The notes under the pieces were generated by a model that ran no database searches, had not been told where the DNA came from, and saw only the letters and a program-made list of their open reading frames with translations. Position numbers and translations under genes: made by a program. A stretch of DNA of 9,358 bases from Pseudomonadota bacterium (GTDB lineage Bacteria; Pseudomonadota; Alphaproteobacteria; Rickettsiales; UBA1997): NCBI GenBank assembly GCA_009921385.1, contig RFXY01000025.1:1-9358 (forward strand), read 5' to 3'. Below are positions 1 through 6,436 of this stretch, piece by piece. Position 1 is the stretch's first letter; each line of letters begins with the position of its first letter.

Positions 1-392
1 TCGTTGGTGCCGTCGCCTGCATTGATTAAACTGGCAGAAATATGCTGTTGTAGCACTTGCAAAATGCCACTAGAATTATGACGAATTGCCACAAAATCGG
101 GTTGCATTGCCGACAATGTTTTGGCGGTGTCAATGATGGTTTCGCCTTTTTTTAAAGAAGAAAGAGAGATGTCTAAATTTATCACCTCTGCTCCCATTTT
201 TTTTGCCGACAACTCAAAAGACATTCTGGTTCGAGTAGAGTTTTCGAAGAAAAAATTTATCAATAGTTTGCCTTTTAAAATATCAAAATATTGCTTGGGA
301 TGTTGATAATAAAATTTTGCCACTTCGAGTATTTGCAATATTTGCTCTTGCTTCAAGGGTAAGATAGAAAGAAGATTGTGGAACTGTTGCAT
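1..392 (-). CDS. pyrB: Aspartate carbamoyltransferase catalytic subunit, N-terminal part (cut by window edge)
   Basis: Reading leftward from the ATG at 390-392 gives 130 codons with no stop before the window edge. PyrB condenses carbamoyl phosphate with aspartate, the committed step of pyrimidine synthesis, in the cytoplasm. The carbamoyl-phosphate loop STRTR is at residues 52-56, preceded by FFFEN, followed by FELSAKKMGA. KKGETIIDT (81-89), IRHNSSG (103-109) and NAGDGTN (124-130) match the family in order. The family is about 300-310 residues, so over half lies outside. An in-frame TAA at 405-407 limits the start to this ATG or the GTG just before it (393-395). Both lie in the terminal repeat of the palindromic element at 380-538, so the element supplies the start codon and residues MQQF. 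Similarity to other PyrB proteins resumes around residues 6-10. No Shine-Dalgarno is visible. Identity is secure; the exact start is less so. Confidence 0.93.
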   Translation of the reverse strand, partial: MQQFHNLLSILPLKQEQILQILEVAKFYYQHPKQYFDILKGKLLINFFFENSTRTRMSFELSAKKMGAEVINLDISLSSLKKGETIIDTAKTLSAMQPDFVAIRHNSSGILQVLQQHISASLINAGDGTN

Positions 393-538
393 CACAAATT
401 TGTTTTAATTTTTTGTTAGTTTTAAAAAGAAATTTTAGCTATTTTTGGCCTTATATCCAGCATATTTGGCTGAAAATAGCTGAAATTTATGTCAAAAATG
501 GCAAAAAAGTAAAATATAATTTTTGGTGCAACAGTTCC
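380..538. mobile_element. MITE-like palindromic element, copy 1, IS6-type ends
   Basis: This 159-bp element has perfect 12-bp terminal inverted repeats: GGAACTGTTGCA at 380-391 and its complement at 527-538. The whole element is one imperfect palindrome: arms 380-450 and 468-538, loop 451-467. The strongest inner stem pairs AAATTTTAGCTATTTTTGGCC (21 nt, around 430-450) with 468-488, with several G-T wobbles and no gap. It is related to the element at 4839-5006. The ends resemble the IS26/IS6-family repeat GGCACTGTTGCAAA, but there is no room for a transposase, so a non-autonomous derivative is inferred. No clean 8-bp target duplication is seen (flanks AAGATTGT and ATTATGCA). It lies between the ABC ATPase stop (1 nt away) and pyrB, whose start codon it contains. 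Confidence 0.8.
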
Positions 539-539
539 A

Positions 540-1463
540 TTATGCATTTTCATGAATAATGTGTTGAAAAACCTGTTCTAGGTCGGGCTGTTTGGTTGAA
601 ATATCTAAAATATCAAGTTTTGCTTCGTTGATTTGCCATAAAATATCGGCAATAGAAAGATGGTTTGGATTATAATTAATGATAATTTCATTTTGATTGC
701 CTAGGCTAAAATTAAGTTTTGGCAATGAAATTTTATTTTCGGTAAGCGATTGTTTCACGTGGAGAATTAGTTGCTTTTCTGCTAGACTGTTTAGCAAATT
801 TTGTTTGCTGTCAAGTGCCACAACCTTGCCTTTGTTGATAACCGCAATTTCGTTGCAGAGTTGTTCGGCTTCTGATAAATAGTGAGTGGTAAGTAAAACT
901 GTAGTTCCTTGCTGATTTAGTTGTTGCACATAAGCCCATAGCTGATTTCGTAGCTCCACATCAACTCCTGCCGTGGGCTCGTCTAGCACCAAAATTTCGG
1001 GATTATGCACCAAGGCTTTTGCCACTAAAAGCCTTCTTCGCATACCACCCGATAATGCTCTTGGTGCAGATTTTGCTTTATCGGCAAGCCCTAATGCCTG
1101 AATGATTTCGTTGGTTCTTCGTTGATTTTTTGGCACTCCAAAATAGCCAGCATAAATTTCGAGAGTTTCGTAGACATTAAAAAACGGATCGATGATTAAT
1201 TCTTGCGGGACAATGCCAATTTTGTATTTGCTTTCGCATAGATGGGTGTCGAGATCAAGCCCGGCGACTGCGATTTTGCCACTGGTTTTTTTGACTAAAC
1301 CAGCTAAAATGTTGATTATGGTAGATTTGCCGGCACCGTTTGGCCCTAATAAACCAAAAAAAGAGCCTTTTTTAATTTGCAAATTAATGCCGTTTAAAGC
1401 GATTTTTGGTGGAGATTTGGCAGATTTTTGATAGGTTTTATGTAGATTTTCGATGACTATCAT
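540..1463 (-). CDS. ABC transporter ATP-binding protein, YadG-like (ABC-2 type)
   Basis: This 307-aa protein is the nucleotide-binding subunit of an ABC-2 type exporter. It would hydrolyse ATP at the inner face of the cytoplasmic membrane to drive a separate permease. All catalytic motifs are intact: Walker A GPNGAGKST (40-48), Q-loop Gln87 in GIVPQE, signature LSGGM (137-141), Walker B ILVLDEP (157-163) followed by TAGVDVE, and the switch His194 in LTTHYLSEAE. The GVDVELR and LTTHYL wording resembles E. coli YadG. About 90 C-terminal residues form the accessory tail usual for this group. The ATG at 1463 is chosen because translation starts directly at the ABC fold and only 1 nt separates it from the pyrC stop; a longer form would overlap pyrC by about 60 nt. 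No permease gene is adjacent in the window, and the substrate cannot be predicted. Confidence 0.9.
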   Translation of the reverse strand: MIVIENLHKTYQKSAKSPPKIALNGINLQIKKGSFFGLLGPNGAGKSTIINILAGLVKKTSGKIAVAGLDLDTHLCESKYKIGIVPQELIIDPFFNVYETLEIYAGYFGVPKNQRRTNEIIQALGLADKAKSAPRALSGGMRRRLLVAKALVHNPEILVLDEPTAGVDVELRNQLWAYVQQLNQQGTTVLLTTHYLSEAEQLCNEIAVINKGKVVALDSKQNLLNSLAEKQLILHVKQSLTENKISLPKLNFSLGNQNEIIINYNPNHLSIADILWQINEAKLDILDISTKQPDLEQVFQHIIHENA

Positions 1464-1464
1464 A

Positions 1465-2814
1465 TTAATATTTTTTACCAGTAGAATTTTTATTGGTAAA
1501 ATCATCAAAAACAATAACACCATCAACCACGGTAAGCAAGGTTTTGCCCTTGGTTTTTATGCCGTCGAAAGGCGAATTTTTTGACTTGCTATGAAAATTA
1601 TTGCTATCAATTTGCCAAGAAAAATCAAGATCAATTAGCACCAAATCGGCGATGGCATTTTTGGCAATGATACCTTTTTTGTCAAGATTGATGATTTTTG
1701 CTGGATTGCAAGTGAGTTTTGCCAAAACTTGGGGCAAGGTGAGAAGTTTTTGATGATATAAATCTAACGACAAACACAGCAAAGTTTCAACCCCCACAAT
1801 GCCAAAAGAAGCTTCTTGAAGCGGTTTTTGTTTTGATGCCAAATCGTGAGGAGCATGATCGGTGGCGATGGCATCGATTAGACCAGATTTTAAACCTGCT
1901 AGCAATGCCTCTTTATCGAGCTGTGAGCGAAGTGGTGGATTCATTTTGGCATTTGTGCCAGAAATTAACACTTGTTCGTCGGTTAAAGTAAAGTGATGCG
2001 GAGCAACTTCAACCGTAACCGCCAAGCCCTTATTTTTTGCCCTTTCTACCGCATATAATGCCTCTTTGGTTGACACATGCAACAGATGATATTTGCCTTT
2101 GGTGGCCTCTAATATTGCCAAGTCTCGTTCGACAATGACAGACTCAGAAATGTTTGGAATGCCTCTTACTCCAAGTTGATGAGCAACTTCACCTTCGTTG
2201 ATGCAACCTTTGTTGGATAAATTTAAATCTTCGGCATGTTGGGCGACGACCACATCAAGATCTCTGCTGGTTTCAAAAGCTCTTCTCATAATGTTGGCAT
2301 TCATCACAGGCAAACCGTCGTCGGTAAAACCAACTGCACCTGCTTGTTTTAAGAGATACATCTCGGTGAGTTCTTGACCTTGCATATTTTTGGTGATGCA
2401 GGCATAGGCTAAAACATTGCAATAGGCAGATTCTTTGGCTTTGAGTTTGAGATATTCTAAGGTAAAAACCGAATCAAGACAAGGAGAAGTGTTGGGTTGG
2501 CAAACCACGGTGGTGATGCCACCTGCCACGGCAGAAGCCGAGCCAGTTTGCAAAGTTTCTTTGTGGTGTTGGCCGGGGTCGCGAAAATGCACTTGTAAAT
2601 CGATGAGACCAGGAGCCAAAATATGTTGTTGGCAATCGATAACTAAATTTGCCGTTGCTTGCAAATGCGGGCCAAAATCAACAATTTTGTTGCCAATGGT
2701 TAGCAAATTGCCGAGGCAATCATAGCCAGTGGCGGGATCGATAATTCGGGCATTTTGGTAAAGAATAGAAAAATCTGTATTTTTGGCTTGATAAGGCAAT
2801 TGAAAGTGTGGCAT
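1465..2814 (-). CDS. pyrC: Dihydroorotase, class I
   Basis: This 449-aa zinc amidohydrolase interconverts carbamoyl aspartate and dihydroorotate, the third step of pyrimidine synthesis, right after the PyrB reaction. Class I features run in order: DLQVHFRDPG (72-81), KETLQTGSASAVAGGITTVVCQPNT (spanning 85-109), GFTDDGLPV (162-170) with the Asp of the metal site, His193 in AQHAED, His246 in LLHVST, MNPPLR (291-296) and the catalytic Asp319 in ATDHAPHD. The usual HxH metal motif reads QVH here; the Gln variant also occurs in other bacterial class I dihydroorotases, so loss of activity should not be assumed. Length is typical. The gene follows the small membrane-protein gene by 15 nt and precedes the ABC ATPase by 1 nt, while its pathway partner pyrB lies beyond that ATPase. 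No clear Shine-Dalgarno is present. Confidence 0.95.
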   Translation of the reverse strand: MPHFQLPYQAKNTDFSILYQNARIIDPATGYDCLGNLLTIGNKIVDFGPHLQATANLVIDCQQHILAPGLIDLQVHFRDPGQHHKETLQTGSASAVAGGITTVVCQPNTSPCLDSVFTLEYLKLKAKESAYCNVLAYACITKNMQGQELTEMYLLKQAGAVGFTDDGLPVMNANIMRRAFETSRDLDVVVAQHAEDLNLSNKGCINEGEVAHQLGVRGIPNISESVIVERDLAILEATKGKYHLLHVSTKEALYAVERAKNKGLAVTVEVAPHHFTLTDEQVLISGTNAKMNPPLRSQLDKEALLAGLKSGLIDAIATDHAPHDLASKQKPLQEASFGIVGVETLLCLSLDLYHQKLLTLPQVLAKLTCNPAKIINLDKKGIIAKNAIADLVLIDLDFSWQIDSNNFHSKSKNSPFDGIKTKGKTLLTVVDGVIVFDDFTNKNSTGKKY

Positions 2815-2829
2815 AAATTTTGTGTTTGG

Positions 2830-3210
2830 TTATAGCCAAGAAAGTGCCGATAAAATAAGTAAAATATCGACAACCACCACCACTTGTCGCCAAGTTGGCT
2901 TTGAAATTGGCTCTTGCAATAAGATTTTTTTTAATAAAGATTTGGGTTTTTTGATTTTTTCGAGTTGCTGTTCTTCTTTGGTTTTGTTTTCAACGACAGC
3001 TGGTTTGCATTTATAAACCGCATAAAGATGCCAGCAAAAACACAAGGCAAGAAAAATACTTAACAGAAAATAACGAGTGGCAAAATAGGTATGAATTTTA
3101 TTAACAATATAAAATAAGAAACACAAAGATAAAAACCAATAAATCTCAACCGATTTTGTGGTTTCTTGCCCTAATGATGCTTTATAAAAGGATTGCCAAA
3201 TTTTTTTCAT
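2830..3210 (-). CDS. Hypothetical membrane protein, three predicted transmembrane segments
   Basis: I do not recognise this 126-aa protein. It has three hydrophobic stretches: about residues 23-38, 46-66 and 109-125. Between the second and third lies a highly charged, Lys/Glu-rich segment (about 67-100, with KTKEEQQLEKIKKPK) that could form a short helix in the cytoplasm. The N-terminus MKKIWQSFYKASL is basic and amphipathic, not a cleavable signal. It is probably a real gene: it fills the gap between nuoC and pyrC, and its ATG overlaps the nuoC stop as ATGA (3207-3210), a coupling typical of translated operon genes. It sits where nuoD would usually follow nuoC, but shows no resemblance to NuoD or any other complex I subunit I know. 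Function unknown. Confidence 0.75.
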   Translation of the reverse strand: MKKIWQSFYKASLGQETTKSVEIYWFLSLCFLFYIVNKIHTYFATRYFLLSIFLALCFCWHLYAVYKCKPAVVENKTKEEQQLEKIKKPKSLLKKILLQEPISKPTWRQVVVVVDILLILSALSWL

Positions 3211-3803
3211 TGTTTAGAGTTAGTGTTGTTTTGTGGACCATGCCAAGGCATATCAAAATCAAAATTGCGAAATTCTTGAGCAAGTTTTACTGGCTCATAA
3301 ACCACTTGTTGCAATTTTTCACTATAACGAACCTCTTGGTAGCCAGTGAGCGGAAAATCTTTTTGTAGCGGATGCCCAACAAAGTCGTAGTCGGTGAGAA
3401 TTCTTCTTAAATCTGGATGATCTTTAAAATAAATGCCATACATATCAAAAACTTCTCTTTCATACCAGCCAGCACAACTAAACACATTAATGGCGGTTGG
3501 CACCTCTATTTTAGTGCTGTCAATGCAAACTTTTAGGGTGATTCTGCTGTTTAGTTTGTAGCTCAGCAAATTATAAACAACTTCAAATCGTGGTTGCTTT
3601 AAATAAAGCATATCGCAGGCAAAAAGATCGACAAGAGTTTTAAAAGAAAGGGCATCGTCTTGTTTTAAAAAGGTAAGCAGATGGGTGATTTTTTCAGCTG
3701 GGCACAGCACAATTAAATTGTCGTTGCTAATTGAAGTTTGCAAAGTAGCTTTCTGAAATTGTTCTTGAATATATTTTGCTTGTTTAGCTAAATCTTGAAA
3801 CAT
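3207..3803 (-). CDS. nuoC: NADH-quinone oxidoreductase subunit C (30 kDa subunit)
   Basis: This 198-aa protein is the NuoC/30-kDa subunit of the complex I peripheral arm, where it packs near NuoB and NuoD at the quinone end. The diagnostic stretch is at residues 115-160: EREVFDMYGIYFKDHPDL, then RRILTDYDF, GHPLQKDFPLTGY and QEVRY. The length is that of free-standing NuoC, so this is not the NuoCD fusion of E. coli. It starts 3 nt after the nuoB stop, and its TGA overlaps the next start codon. Unlike the usual nuoA-B-C-D order, nuoD does not follow. No Shine-Dalgarno is visible, so translation may be coupled to nuoB. Confidence 0.97.
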   Translation of the reverse strand: MFQDLAKQAKYIQEQFQKATLQTSISNDNLIVLCPAEKITHLLTFLKQDDALSFKTLVDLFACDMLYLKQPRFEVVYNLLSYKLNSRITLKVCIDSTKIEVPTAINVFSCAGWYEREVFDMYGIYFKDHPDLRRILTDYDFVGHPLQKDFPLTGYQEVRYSEKLQQVVYEPVKLAQEFRNFDFDMPWHGPQNNTNSKQ

Positions 3804-3806
3804 AAA

Positions 3807-4337
3807 TTATCGTTTAAAATTTTTTTGTCTGCTGATTTTGTTTTGTAGAACCAGCAGACCATAAAGCAAAGCCTCTGCCGTTGGCGGGCAACCCGGCACA
3901 TAAACATCAACTGGCACAATGCGATCGCAACCTCGGACCACAGAATAAGAATAGTGATAGTAGCCACCGCCATTGGCACAACTGCCCATAGAAACCACAT
4001 ATTTAGGTTCCGACATTTGATCGTAGACTTTTCGTAAGGCAGGAGCCATTTTGTTGGTAAGAGTGCCCGCCACAATCATAACATCAGATTGCCTTGGTGA
4101 TGGTCGAAAAACCATGCCAAATCTGTCGATATCGTATCGGCTGGCTGCTGTTTGCATCATTTCAACCGCACAACAAGCCAAACCAAAAGTCATGGGCCAA
4201 AGCGAACCTGAGCGAGCCCAGTTGATTAGTTCGTCGAGCTTGGCGGTGAGAAAGCCTTGATTGGCAACTTCTTGAGGCAATTTGTTAAAATCGCTTTCAT
4301 GCAAAAAAGATTTGGTGGTTATGTGAGAATTTACCAT
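3807..4337 (-). CDS. nuoB: NADH-quinone oxidoreductase subunit B (PSST, cluster N2)
   Basis: This 176-aa protein is the NuoB/PSST subunit of complex I. It holds the terminal [4Fe-4S] cluster N2, which passes electrons to ubiquinone. The four cluster cysteines are present: Cys55 and Cys56 in [10 protein letters not shown], Cys120 in [16 protein letters not shown], and Cys150 in [15 protein letters not shown]. Other family landmarks are RYDIDRFG (67-74), FRPSPRQSD (77-85) and [18 protein letters not shown] (91-108). The first 7 nt of the gene overlap the end of nuoA. It has one of the few good Shine-Dalgarno sequences in the window (AGAGGTG, 7 nt before ATG, inside nuoA), which supports this start. 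Confidence 0.98.
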   Translation of the reverse strand: MVNSHITTKSFLHESDFNKLPQEVANQGFLTAKLDELINWARSGSLWPMTFGLACCAVEMMQTAASRYDIDRFGMVFRPSPRQSDVMIVAGTLTNKMAPALRKVYDQMSEPKYVVSMGSCANGGGYYHYSYSVVRGCDRIVPVDVYVPGCPPTAEALLYGLLVLQNKISRQKNFKR

Positions 4338-4738
4338 TCTAGGGCACCTCTTTTAAGTTCGTAAATAAAGCCGATGGTGAGTGTGGTTAAGAAAAAAATC
4401 ATCGACCAAAAACCGACATAACCAATGTTTTTTAACGAAACCGCCCACGGAAACAAAAAGGCTATTTCTAGATCGAAAATAAGAAACAAGATGGCAACTA
4501 AATAAAATTTTACATTAAATTGATTTCTAACCTCGCCAACACCTTCAAAACCGCACTCGTAGGGCGAATTTTTGTGCTTATTGGGGCGAAGTTTGTTGAT
4601 GATAAAAGGCAACACCACAATTAATAAAGACAAGCCCAAAGCAACTGCAAAAAATATTAATACTGGCAGATATTCGCTTGAAACCGCTTCGGCAGTAAAT
4701 AGTTTTGGTTGTAGTTGATGAGTATTGAAAATATCCAT
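4331..4738 (-). CDS. nuoA: NADH-quinone oxidoreductase subunit A
   Basis: This 135-aa membrane subunit of complex I (ND3 homologue) has three transmembrane helices, about residues 24-47, 78-100 and 106-126. The loop after helix 1 carries SPYECGFE (58-65), whose Cys corresponds to the active/deactive switch cysteine of mitochondrial ND3. The second helix, [22 protein letters not shown] (starting at 78), holds the conserved acidic pair Asp89 and Glu91 near the quinone channel. Length is as expected. It is the first gene of the minus-strand series; a candidate promoter lies about 50-80 nt upstream at 4790-4818. Its last codons overlap the nuoB start by 7 nt. Confidence 0.97.
   Translation of the reverse strand: MDIFNTHQLQPKLFTAEAVSSEYLPVLIFFAVALGLSLLIVVLPFIINKLRPNKHKNSPYECGFEGVGEVRNQFNVKFYLVAILFLIFDLEIAFLFPWAVSLKNIGYVGFWSMIFFLTTLTIGFIYELKRGALEW
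4345..4351 (-). promoter_or_regulatory. Ribosome binding site of nuoB
   Basis: AGAGGTG on the minus strand lies 7 nt before the nuoB ATG and inside the nuoA coding end. It stands out because nearly every other start in the window lacks a recognisable Shine-Dalgarno, so it fixes the nuoB start with confidence. Confidence 0.7.
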
Positions 4739-4789
4739 AATTTAAAGAAAAAAGAAGTTTTTTCGAGGGATTGAACTGCCCTTTGTAAC

Positions 4790-4818
4790 ATTTTAAACAA
4801 AAAATATTTTAATTACAA
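4790..4818 (-). promoter_or_regulatory. Candidate sigma70-type promoter for the nuoABC operon
   Basis: On the minus strand, TTGTAA (-35, at 4813-4818) and TAAAAT (-10, at 4790-4795) are exactly 17 nt apart. A transcript would start near 4783, leaving about 45 nt before the nuoA ATG. It lies outside the palindromic element at 4839-5006, so nuo expression need not depend on that element. This is a consensus match in AT-rich DNA, so it is only moderately reliable. Confidence 0.45.
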
Positions 4819-4838
4819 CTGATTTTTTTAGAGTTTTA

Positions 4839-5006
4839 GGCACTGTTGAATTTCAAATTTGCCAAAATTATTTTAATTTTTTGCTAGTTTTGAGAAGAAA
4901 TTTTACCTATTTTTAGCCTCATATCAATATATTAGGCTAAAAATAGCTGAAATTTATACCAAAAATGGCAAATAAAGTAAAATATAATTTGGGATGCAAC
5001 AGTGCC
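4839..5006. mobile_element. MITE-like palindromic element, copy 2, IS6-type ends
   Basis: This is a 168-bp relative of the element at 380-538, roughly 85% identical by hand alignment outside a 9-nt insertion in the left arm (about 4862-4870) and the variable loop. The ends are GGCACTGTTG (4839-4848) and CAACAGTGCC (4997-5006). Read inward, the right end begins GGCACTGTTGCA, matching the first 12 bases of the IS26/IS6-family repeat. The core stem is a perfect 13-bp pairing, CTATTTTTAGCCT (4907-4919) with AGGCTAAAAATAG (4934-4946), around a 14-nt loop, and extends outward with few mismatches. It lies 2 nt beyond the hisF stop, in the same relation to the preceding gene as copy 1. No clean target duplication is seen (flanks GAGTTTTA and GTTTAGTG). 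It lacks the T-run expected of an intrinsic terminator on the minus strand. Confidence 0.8.
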
Positions 5007-5008
5007 GT

Positions 5009-5758
5009 TTAGTGTAAAATTAAGCCTTCTTCTTGCAAAAATTGTTTGGCTTCGGCAATAGAAAATTTCCTAAAATGAAAAATAGAAGCTGCCAAAACAG
5101 CAGAAGCCCCAGCTTTTAAGCCATCTGCTAAATCGTTTAAATTGCCAACTCCGCCAGAAGCAATGACGGGAATACTTACTTTGCTAGTGATGGCTTTTAG
5201 CAAATCGAGATCGTAGCCACTTTTTGTGCCGTCTTTATCCATTGAGGTAAGCAAAATTTCGCCCGCTCCCAATTGCTGCACTTTTTTTGCCCAGTTGATG
5301 GCATCTAAACCAGTGGCTTTTAAACCGCCGTGGCTAAATATTTCGTAGCCGTTGGCGGTTTTTTTAACATCCAAGGCAACCACCACACATTGTGAGCCAA
5401 ACTTATTAGCCGCTTGACTGATTAGGCTAGGGTTGCTGATGGCAGAAGAGTTGATAGAAACCTTATCGGCACCACATCGCATTAGGGTGAGGAAATCGCT
5501 CATTTCTTTGATGCCACCGCCCACGGTAAAGGGAATAAAACAAGTTGAAGCCACTTTTTTTACCATATCAAACATATTTTGCCGATTTTCTTGAGTGGCA
5601 GAAATGTCGAGAAAGCAGAGTTCGTCGGCTTTGGCTTGATAATAATATTGAGCTTGAGCGACAGGATCGCCAGCATCGGTTAAATTTTCAAAATTAACAC
5701 CCTTGACAACTCGGCCGTTTTTAACATCTAGGCAAGGAATTATTCTAGGTTTTAGCAT
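5009..5758 (-). CDS. hisF: Imidazole glycerol phosphate synthase cyclase subunit
   Basis: This 249-aa (beta/alpha)8 barrel uses ammonia from its partner HisH to turn PRFAR into imidazole glycerol phosphate and AICAR, linking histidine and purine synthesis. Both catalytic aspartates are in their standard places: Asp11 in [13 protein letters not shown] and Asp130 in VVALDVKK. Phosphate-binding segments are visible: TVGGGIK (78-84), SINSSA (101-106), [10 protein letters not shown] (174-183) and ASGGVG (200-205). Length is full for the family. It follows the cytochrome b561 gene by 3 nt, with no other his gene in the window. If the host is Rickettsiales-like this is notable, since most intracellular members lack histidine synthesis. 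The gene looks intact and under selection. Confidence 0.97.
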   Translation of the reverse strand: MLKPRIIPCLDVKNGRVVKGVNFENLTDAGDPVAQAQYYYQAKADELCFLDISATQENRQNMFDMVKKVASTCFIPFTVGGGIKEMSDFLTLMRCGADKVSINSSAISNPSLISQAANKFGSQCVVVALDVKKTANGYEIFSHGGLKATGLDAINWAKKVQQLGAGEILLTSMDKDGTKSGYDLDLLKAITSKVSIPVIASGGVGNLNDLADGLKAGASAVLAASIFHFRKFSIAEAKQFLQEEGLILH

Positions 5759-5761
5759 ATT

Positions 5762-6283
5762 TTACAGCATTCGTTTAATTATGGCAAACTTGTTTGCACC
5801 GATAAAATGATGTTTTAACACTGCTAACAAATGCAAAATGATTAAGCCAAGCAAAGTGAAGGCAAAAAACTCGTGCAATTCGGAGAAATTTTTTGCTAAA
5901 TCAAAATTGGTTTCAATTAAAATTGGCAAAATCATACCAAATAATTTTACTGGATAACCAAAAGCATTAGACATTAAATAGCCAGATAGTGGCACCAAGC
6001 ACATCAGTAAATAAAGCAAAAAGTGAGTTATTTTTGCCAATTTTACCAAATATGGAGCAATTGTTTGAGGCAATTCTGGTGCTTTGTGTAAAAATCTATT
6101 GACAATTCTGGCGACCAGCAAAATCAACGACAAAACCCCAAAAGATTTGTGTAAAGAATAAAAAAACAGCCTGTCGGGATTTTCTGTGTTAAGAGAAGTC
6201 ATATAAAAAGCCAAGGCAAAAGTTATGGTTATAACCAGAGCCATCAGCCAATGAAAAATTCGAGTAGAGCAACTATATTTCAT
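5762..6283 (-). CDS. Cytochrome b561 family protein (CybB/YceJ type)
   Basis: This 173-aa integral membrane di-haem b cytochrome belongs to the bacterial cytochrome b561 / Ni-hydrogenase cytb family (PF01292). It has four transmembrane helices, about residues 10-29, 46-64, 86-105 and 137-157. Histidines suited as haem ligands are His11 (FHWLMA), His45 (SLHKSFG), His137 (ELHEFF) and His151 (ILHLLA), matching the spacing in E. coli CybB. CybB can pass electrons from superoxide or other donors to ubiquinone; the role here is only inferred. Length is normal. It is the first gene of a two-gene unit with hisF, an unrelated function, and has a candidate promoter at 6314-6342. No Shine-Dalgarno is visible before the ATG. 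Confidence 0.92.
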   Translation of the reverse strand: MKYSCSTRIFHWLMALVITITFALAFYMTSLNTENPDRLFFYSLHKSFGVLSLILLVARIVNRFLHKAPELPQTIAPYLVKLAKITHFLLYLLMCLVPLSGYLMSNAFGYPVKLFGMILPILIETNFDLAKNFSELHEFFAFTLLGLIILHLLAVLKHHFIGANKFAIIKRML

Positions 6284-6313
6284 AATAAACTTATTAATTG
6301 AAAAGCTACTAAG

Positions 6314-6342
6314 ATTTTACTCACATAAAATTCAAAATGCAA
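6314..6342 (-). promoter_or_regulatory. Candidate sigma70-type promoter for cytochrome b561-hisF
   Basis: On the minus strand, TTGCAT (-35, 6337-6342) and TAAAAT (-10, 6314-6319) are 17 nt apart, upstream of the cytochrome b561 start. The -10 hexamer and spacing are the same as in the candidate nuoA promoter, which raises confidence a little. The 5' leader would be about 25 nt. Confidence 0.45.
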
Positions 6343-6436
6343 AATATTTTATAACATTTTTGTTCTTAAATTATTTTTTGGCGAAAAAATACATTCCCAT
6401 ATTTATTTGGTTGCTGTTATTAGCAGAACTGGGGCA

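Noticed and set aside
475..500. TTGACA on the minus strand inside element copy 1 as a pyrB promoter
   Set aside because: The -35 match is perfect, but no acceptable -10 lies 16-18 nt downstream and copy 2 does not keep the hexamer.
380..538. Elements 380-538 and 4839-5006 as intrinsic terminators
   Set aside because: The hairpin stems are not followed directly by a U-rich run on the minus strand, and TAA-to-hairpin distance alone is not enough. Element-type ends explain them better.
4762..4782. Minus-strand GTTCAATCCCTC resembling a tRNA T-loop
   Set aside because: The flanking bases do not form a proper T-stem and no D-arm, anticodon arm or acceptor stem can be built around it.
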